Made by a program: the position numbers and the translations under genes. Source: Nitrosopumilales archaeon (GTDB taxonomy: Archaea > Thermoproteota > Nitrososphaeria > Nitrososphaerales > Nitrososphaeraceae). Taken from it: DNA of 17,895 nt. Under the pieces are notes generated by a model. It was given only the letters and a program-made list of their open reading frames with translations, searched no databases and was not told the DNA's origin. Position 1 is the stretch's first letter; each line of letters begins with the position of its first letter. The stretch covers positions 1-17,895 of the forward strand of contig WJXE01000010.1 of the NCBI GenBank assembly GCA_009665115.1, given 5' to 3'. Shown piece after piece: positions 13,820 to 17,895 of the stretch.

Positions 13820-14110
13820 ATGAAGTACCGAGATAGAAACGAAATTACTGCGCAGATTCTTGAAAGTGCTAATGGCAACCGAGTACGACTAACGAAAATA
13901 ATGTATGACGGCTACCTTTCGCACACAGTAACTAAGGAATATTTGGTACTTTTAATAGAAAAAGGCCTGATCGAATATTTGGACGGAGAAAGAACATTTA
14001 AGACCACAGAAAAGGGGATGAATTTCCTGCGTATACATCATAGAGTGCAAAAATTGACACCTGTTGCTCCTACATTGCACAGTAGGGAGGAAAAGGTTTC
14101 ATTTCTTTAA
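13820..14110 (+). CDS. Winged-helix DNA-binding protein (HTH_45-like)
   Basis: The 96-residue product begins MKYRDRNEITAQILESANGN. A winged helix covers most of it: helix 1 RDRNEITAQILESA, the helix pair VRLTKIMYDGYLSHTVTKEYLVLLIEKGLI, then the wing EYLDGERTFKTTEKGMNFL. The pattern, including the KTTEKGxxFL ending, is that of the small HTH_45 winged-helix family that is greatly expanded in Nitrososphaeria. It has no sensing domain, so it probably works as a dimer or with a partner. TATA-like TTCTTATTGG is centred 26 bp before the ATG, so the mRNA is likely leaderless. The target is unknown. Confidence 0.85.
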   Translation: MKYRDRNEITAQILESANGNRVRLTKIMYDGYLSHTVTKEYLVLLIEKGLIEYLDGERTFKTTEKGMNFLRIHHRVQKLTPVAPTLHSREEKVSFL

Positions 14111-14300
14111 ACGACTCTCATTTTGATATCAGTTGGGAAGAATAAATTGTTAAAGGATTAAGCCCCGAATAAAGAGGAAGCTAAAACGTCTTATGGTGCG
14201 CAATACGTACCAATAAGTTATTATTGATGGATAGTGATTTTGTTGGCATAGTTTAATTAACATTATTTGATACGTATAGTTGTTGCAGTCTAATTCATTT

Positions 14301-14402
14301 ATGGAAATCCAATGATTGAAAATAGAACTGCCAAATGATGTCCAGATCTTCCTTGGTCAGAGTCATTTTATAAAAACGGTAGAAGATGCGATGCCGGGAT
14401 GA
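14301..14402 (+). pseudogene. Adenosine-specific kinase N-terminal fossil
   Basis: From ATG 14301 the frame reads MEIQ, a TGA stop (14313), then LKIELPNDVQIFLGQSHFI, KTVEDAMPG and TGA at 14400. KIELP, the strand VQIxLGQSHFIKTVED and the later VPG are the start of the small adenosine-specific kinase family (DUF355-type, about 160 residues). Between KTVED and MPG the usual YEAL helix is missing, an internal deletion, and nothing recognisable of the remaining 120 residues follows. So there is one nonsense codon, one deletion and loss of the C-terminal three quarters. Confidence 0.75.
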
Positions 14403-14810
14403 ATTACAGAGATACATCCAGTTTACGAAATAAAGATTCTACCTTAATTTAAGCGGTTGAAACCATTTAGTTGCTCAGATTAATAGAAAAACGAGGATCA
14501 GGTTTAGTTTAGAGAAAAGGGACGTATAGTGATTCCGTATTTCCTACCAGATCGTCCCCCACGATGTGAATCTTAAAGAACTAATTTATCAAAGAAAAAA
14601 ACCTATATCTAGACTGGTGTGCAACGAACCGAGATGACAAAGGAATAAAGTCAAACCGGCCTAAAAGCTTCGATTGGACACACCGAATATCTAATAAAAG
14701 GAAGAACTTTATGGAATAGTGTAAAGATACATTTTAACGTAATTTATCTCTATATTGCTATTCATCCATGCAATCATTATATCATTTATAACTAATTAAA
14801 AGTATCAAGA
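14403..14810. other. Spacer with degenerate open frames
   Basis: A startless plus-strand frame at about 14594-14719 (LYLDWCATNRDDKGIKSN, FDWTHRISNKRKNFME) has some protein character but no start and no recognisable family. Nothing else on either strand is supported. The promoter of the next gene lies at its right end. Confidence 0.35.
14784..14793 (+). promoter_or_regulatory. TATA box of the second methyltransferase gene
   Basis: ATTTATAACT is centred about 22-25 bp before the TTG at 14811. The spacing supports near-leaderless initiation at that TTG. Confidence 0.5.
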
Positions 14811-15803
14811 TTGGTAGAAATAAAAAAGTCATTTCAGACTCCCCTGTGGATTTTAAGGCGAAATGAATCGGATATAATCAATTGTTATAATTTTATGACA
14901 CCGTATATCCTACGAGCAACTGGAGGAACCATGCTAAACTTTGGCTACTGGAATGAAAAAACTGCTAATCCTATACAGGCACAAACCGACCTGTGTATGT
15001 TAGTTGGAAAATTTGCTCAGTTGCATTCTGCAAAAAATGTCCTAGACGTTGGAAGTGGATTCTCAGCGCCAGCGATGTTTTGGAAATCAGTTTACAACTC
15101 CTTGAATATTATGTGTCTCAATCTTAATTTCGTACAATTAAGAAATACTATCGGTTTAGTTAAAAGGAATAACGAGATAAATAATAGCATAAATTCTAAA
15201 AAGACACGTCAAGCACTGTCATTTATTAATCATAATACTGTTAGGGATATATCGCTATTGAATGGTACGGCTAAAATTTTACCCTTTACAGCCGAATGTA
15301 TGGATAGAGTAATTGCTTTAGAATCCGCGCAACATTTCAAGCCATTAATACGATTTATTGAGGAATCAAGAAGAATCTTAAGACATGATGTTGGCTTACT
15401 TGTTGTTGCAATACCTGTTATGACAATGGCAAAATCATCATTATCCTTAACGAAAATACACGAGTTCGTGAAACTTGGAATTCTTTCTTTAATGTGGGCA
15501 TCGGAACATTACGAATTAGAATTTGTCAAATCGCTCATTAGTAGGTCAGGGTTTGATATTATTAATATCGAGCATATCGGATCGCATGTATATGAGCCTT
15601 TGGCAGACTACTATGCACAAAATAGAAAGGCAATAAAAAGTATAATTTTGAAAGAGATAACATCATCATCAATATCATCATATCTCCAAAGTATTCTATA
15701 CAATGTAATCGAAAGAGTTGTCTTCAACTCAGCAGTAAAAATGAAAGAAGCATCTCAGAAGGGATTTATCGATTATGTTCTGATAAAGGCAAAGCTGGCT
15801 TAG
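14811..15803 (+). CDS. Class I SAM-dependent methyltransferase (cyclopropane-synthase/tocopherol-methyltransferase-like)
   Basis: The product has 330 residues from TTG. The N-terminal lead-in YNFMTPYILRATGGTMLNFGYW (about 26-47, read as two motifs) is typical of small-molecule C/N-methyltransferases. Motif I is NVLDVGSGFSAPAMFW (76-91), with the acidic loop replaced by MCLNLNFVQL, so the ribose-binding acid normally there is Asn-like. Motif AKILPF (154-159) and DRVIALESAQHF (165-176) follow, then EESRRILRHDVGLLVVAIPV. The Ser-rich C-terminal third is helical and may be a substrate cap. A TATA box about 23 bp upstream supports the TTG; the next Met is at residue 29. The substrate is unknown. 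Confidence 0.85.
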   Translation: MVEIKKSFQTPLWILRRNESDIINCYNFMTPYILRATGGTMLNFGYWNEKTANPIQAQTDLCMLVGKFAQLHSAKNVLDVGSGFSAPAMFWKSVYNSLNIMCLNLNFVQLRNTIGLVKRNNEINNSINSKKTRQALSFINHNTVRDISLLNGTAKILPFTAECMDRVIALESAQHFKPLIRFIEESRRILRHDVGLLVVAIPVMTMAKSSLSLTKIHEFVKLGILSLMWASEHYELEFVKSLISRSGFDIINIEHIGSHVYEPLADYYAQNRKAIKSIILKEITSSSISSYLQSILYNVIERVVFNSAVKMKEASQKGFIDYVLIKAKLA

Positions 15804-16235
15804 AGTCCATCCGGCAGCAACCTCCTTTAGTTTTAGAAGTATTCAGAGAAGTTATTGCCGGCCTATAAGCATTGCAAATACTCAACAACCAACAGATGAT
15901 AATCAATGAAGGCAGAAACAAAAAAGGAAAACGGTGGCTTTTCATCTGTTTCAGGAAACGAAAAAGATAGACAATAAGGTTAAGGTGTGTTTTTTGACAG
16001 CTAGTGAGATGTAAAAGTTTGGAAGAGAAGAATTCTCTGCATTATCCGTTTTTTTTCTTTACTCCTTTTCGTTCGTTGTGGTTGTGGTTGGATGTAAAAT
16101 ACCGATCGGCATCATTAATAAAAACCTCTTCACCGTTTCAACCCCGTTTCGTAACACCAAACGAAAAATGTTATATGTCCTGGTGTCATATTACAACTTG
16201 GCTCCAACACCCGTAGCCACAAAGGAATAAGAAAA
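15804..16235. other. Spacer with only doubtful small frames
   Basis: A 23-codon frame at 15906-15977 (MKAETKKENGGFSSVSGNEK) follows a TATA-like CCTATAAGC at about 15861-15869. It is too short to claim. A 70-codon frame at 16004-16216 is rich in Phe/Trp/Pro with no homology feel and is probably noise. No RNA gene is seen. Confidence 0.35.
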
Positions 16236-17186
16236 ATGTCGCAAGAACAACAAGGGCAGCATGATCAAGAAGTAATCCTATGGTTAAATGAAATCACAAA
16301 AAGCGTTTGGCATAAACTGCACACTAAACATACTAAAATAGTAATTCAAACTCAGGAAATTACAAATTTTAACGTGGTCTTGAGCCGAGATAATGAAGGT
16401 ACAATAAAAATTCCCCTGATAGAGCTTGACGATGTGCAGATAATGAATAACCGTAGTGTTAGTCAAGGAATTTATAGCGGGTTTTCTTCAGGCAGGTACT
16501 TTTGTTCGTACCATGATTTCAGCAATTCCAACTCTAGACACGTCGGCGATTTAGTCTTTTTGCACTGTGGCAAACCTGAAATCATATTTAGAAATATTGC
16601 CGCCCCAAACAGAGTAGCTTCCTTAGTTAAGGCTGAAAAGAAAAGATTGCAGCAACTACAGAATGATAAACCAATAGACAACGCAGCTCCGATACAACAA
16701 GAGAAATTCGTATGCTATCAGTACCAGGATAAGACAGGACAAAACTTATTTCAAATAAATAGACCATTGAATTTTATTGTCATTACCGACCATGAGGCCA
16801 TAAACAAAAATTATGTGGTGATTCTAAAGGCGTTGCCCCTTACTTCGTTGGCAGCTCTAGGAATTGCGATTTCGGATAATGATAAAGATTTGACATTAGA
16901 TGCCTATGCAAATACCAACATTGAAACGCTATTTATTATAGAAAAAACCAAGAATTTCCACCTTTTAGAATCGACGAATAAGGCAACACTTGGAGGAGAA
17001 AAGGCGCATATGATCGTGTATAATGGCCTAATAAATAACGTATATTCGACGCACTTGAATATTATTGCTATGCACAACAACAAGATATATTCAATATTGT
17101 TTAATTGCGACGTAGACGAATATCAACAATATTTGCCAACCGTGACCAGCATGATTGAATCATTCACCTTCATAGCTAGAACTTGA
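16236..17186 (+). CDS. PsbP-like domain protein with possible PH-like N-terminal domain
   Basis: The product has 316 residues, no signal peptide and no membrane segment, and is probably cytoplasmic. Residues about 35-140 are strand-rich and end GDLVFLHCGKPEIIFRNI, AAPNRVASLVKAEKKRLQ; the pattern of strand, FxNI, NPxxVxxLI-like helix resembles bacterial/archaeal PH-like domains. After a Gln-rich linker, residues about 165-316 look like a PsbP/Mog1-type fold: INRPLNFIV, AYANTNIETLFIIEK, FHLLESTNKATLGGEKAHMI, YNG and TVTSMIESFTF, as in the PsbP-related proteins common in Nitrososphaeria. A weak AAGGA lies 8-9 nt before the ATG. It is alone on its strand, and its function is not known. Confidence 0.75.
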   Translation: MSQEQQGQHDQEVILWLNEITKSVWHKLHTKHTKIVIQTQEITNFNVVLSRDNEGTIKIPLIELDDVQIMNNRSVSQGIYSGFSSGRYFCSYHDFSNSNSRHVGDLVFLHCGKPEIIFRNIAAPNRVASLVKAEKKRLQQLQNDKPIDNAAPIQQEKFVCYQYQDKTGQNLFQINRPLNFIVITDHEAINKNYVVILKALPLTSLAALGIAISDNDKDLTLDAYANTNIETLFIIEKTKNFHLLESTNKATLGGEKAHMIVYNGLINNVYSTHLNIIAMHNNKIYSILFNCDVDEYQQYLPTVTSMIESFTFIART

Positions 17187-17384
17187 AAATAATATTAAAT
17201 CATCACATAATCCATCATTACAAACAGCTTGTCAGACTTTCTAAGGAAAATAGCGAGGATCGAATAAAAAATGGCTAAAAAATAGGAAGAGAACAAATTA
17301 TCAATATGGGGTTCGAATAGAAGATTTATGGCAGGCGTACTGATATTATTATTGCCACCTTTGAGGCCATTATTCTATGAGTGA

Positions 17385-17895
17385 GCAATCTTGTCGACGT
17401 CCACAATCGATGTCCTGCCGATTCAAGCAATAAAACTTGATCTTAGAAGCGATATATCACTTAAAGATGTCTTAGCAAGATAATACACGAAACGAAAATT
17501 GATGTTGTGGTTAATAATGCTGGTTACGCTTTCGTATGTCCTTTCGAAGATTTATCAATGGATGAAATAAATGCACAGTTTGAAACTAATTTCTATGGAT
17601 CGGTGAGAGTTATGCAGGCTGTATTGCCTACCATGTTAAACCAAAGGTATGGAAGGATAGTGAATGTATCTGCTCTGGGAGGAAGAATAGCTTTTCCTTT
17701 TGATTCAGCTTCTCATGCGACCAAGTTTGCTCTCGAAGGATTATCTGAATCTCTCCACTATGAAGTAGAGCAGTTTGGAATTAAAATCATTCTCATAGAA
17801 CCGGATGTGGTAAAATCCCTCTTTTTCGATAATTTAAAGATGGCAACAAACGCACAAGGATCAGATTCTCCATATCTAGATGATGCAAAAAACAA
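17385..17895 (+). pseudogene. Short-chain dehydrogenase/reductase pseudogene, running off the window
   Basis: The first frame gives VLPIQAIKLDLRSDISLKDV and stops at TAA about 17480. A one-base shift gives IIHETKIDVVVNNAGYAFV, QFETNFYGSVRVMQ, GRIVNVSALGGRIAFPF, SASHATKFALEGLSESLHYE and IKIILIEPD, open to the window end. NNAG, the structural Asn (FETN) and the Lys of YxxxK are kept, but the catalytic Tyr is Ser (SHATK) and the Ser 13 residues before it is Ala (VSA). EPG has become EPD. The N-terminal Rossmann segment with GxxxGxG is absent upstream. The part beyond the edge is unseen. It is most likely dead; a folded non-enzymatic remnant is conceivable. Confidence 0.85.

Noticed and set aside
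16004..16216. Plus-strand frame of 70 codons
   Set aside because: The composition (FFFF, repeated Trp) is unlike a protein and there is no promoter or ribosome-binding site at a good distance.
17305..17316. T-loop-like GGGTTCGAAT that could mark a tRNA
   Set aside because: No matching acceptor, D-arm or anticodon stem is found around it.

Overview
The window looks like a chromosomal stretch of an ammonia-oxidising archaeon of the class Nitrososphaeria (Thaumarchaeota), probably of the soil Nitrososphaera/Nitrosocosmicus type. The base composition is AT-rich and genes are separated by long spacers. Several starts have a TATA box about 25-30 bp upstream and little or no leader. The protein families fit that group: AlgG-like beta-helix proteins, PAC2 proteins, small winged-helix regulators, short CxxC zinc proteins, DsbA-like thioredoxins and PsbP-like domains. 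The assignment is inferred from recognition, because no rRNA or other marker gene is present.

Layout. 74-2720 (minus): a secreted parallel beta-helix protein with an AlgG-type DPH motif, and a SAM methyltransferase of the Rv2258c-like type. 3110-5043: a TRASH-type zinc protein broken by one frameshift, a coupled pair of small unknown genes, a 45-residue membrane peptide gene and a four-helix membrane protein. 5123-6043: decayed DNA holding a histidine-kinase fragment and an unidentified broken gene. 6154-9206: a PAC2-family protein, a tightly packed pair of small genes, a 52-residue CxxC protein and a conserved-looking gene of unknown function. 9245-10711: a broken small gene, a winged-helix regulator with a three-helix membrane protein, and a DUF1059 protein. 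11177-12491: a membrane protein with an embedded CASC motif beside an anchored DsbA-like thioredoxin. 12618-14402: a broken small gene behind a palindrome, a GNAT pseudogene, an intact winged-helix regulator and an adenosine-specific kinase fossil. 14811-17895: a second methyltransferase, a PsbP-like protein and a decayed short-chain dehydrogenase running off the end.

The most striking property is the density of gene remains. At least four recognisable families (histidine kinase, GNAT acetyltransferase, adenosine-specific kinase, SDR) survive as fragments with stops, frameshifts, deletions or lost catalytic residues. Several small genes appear broken by one small indel although promoter and start are intact. 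No transposase, integrase, tRNA, CRISPR array or phage gene was seen, so the cause of the decay is not visible. I found no convincing new multi-gene system; the best candidate for functional follow-up is the CASC membrane protein/DsbA pair.
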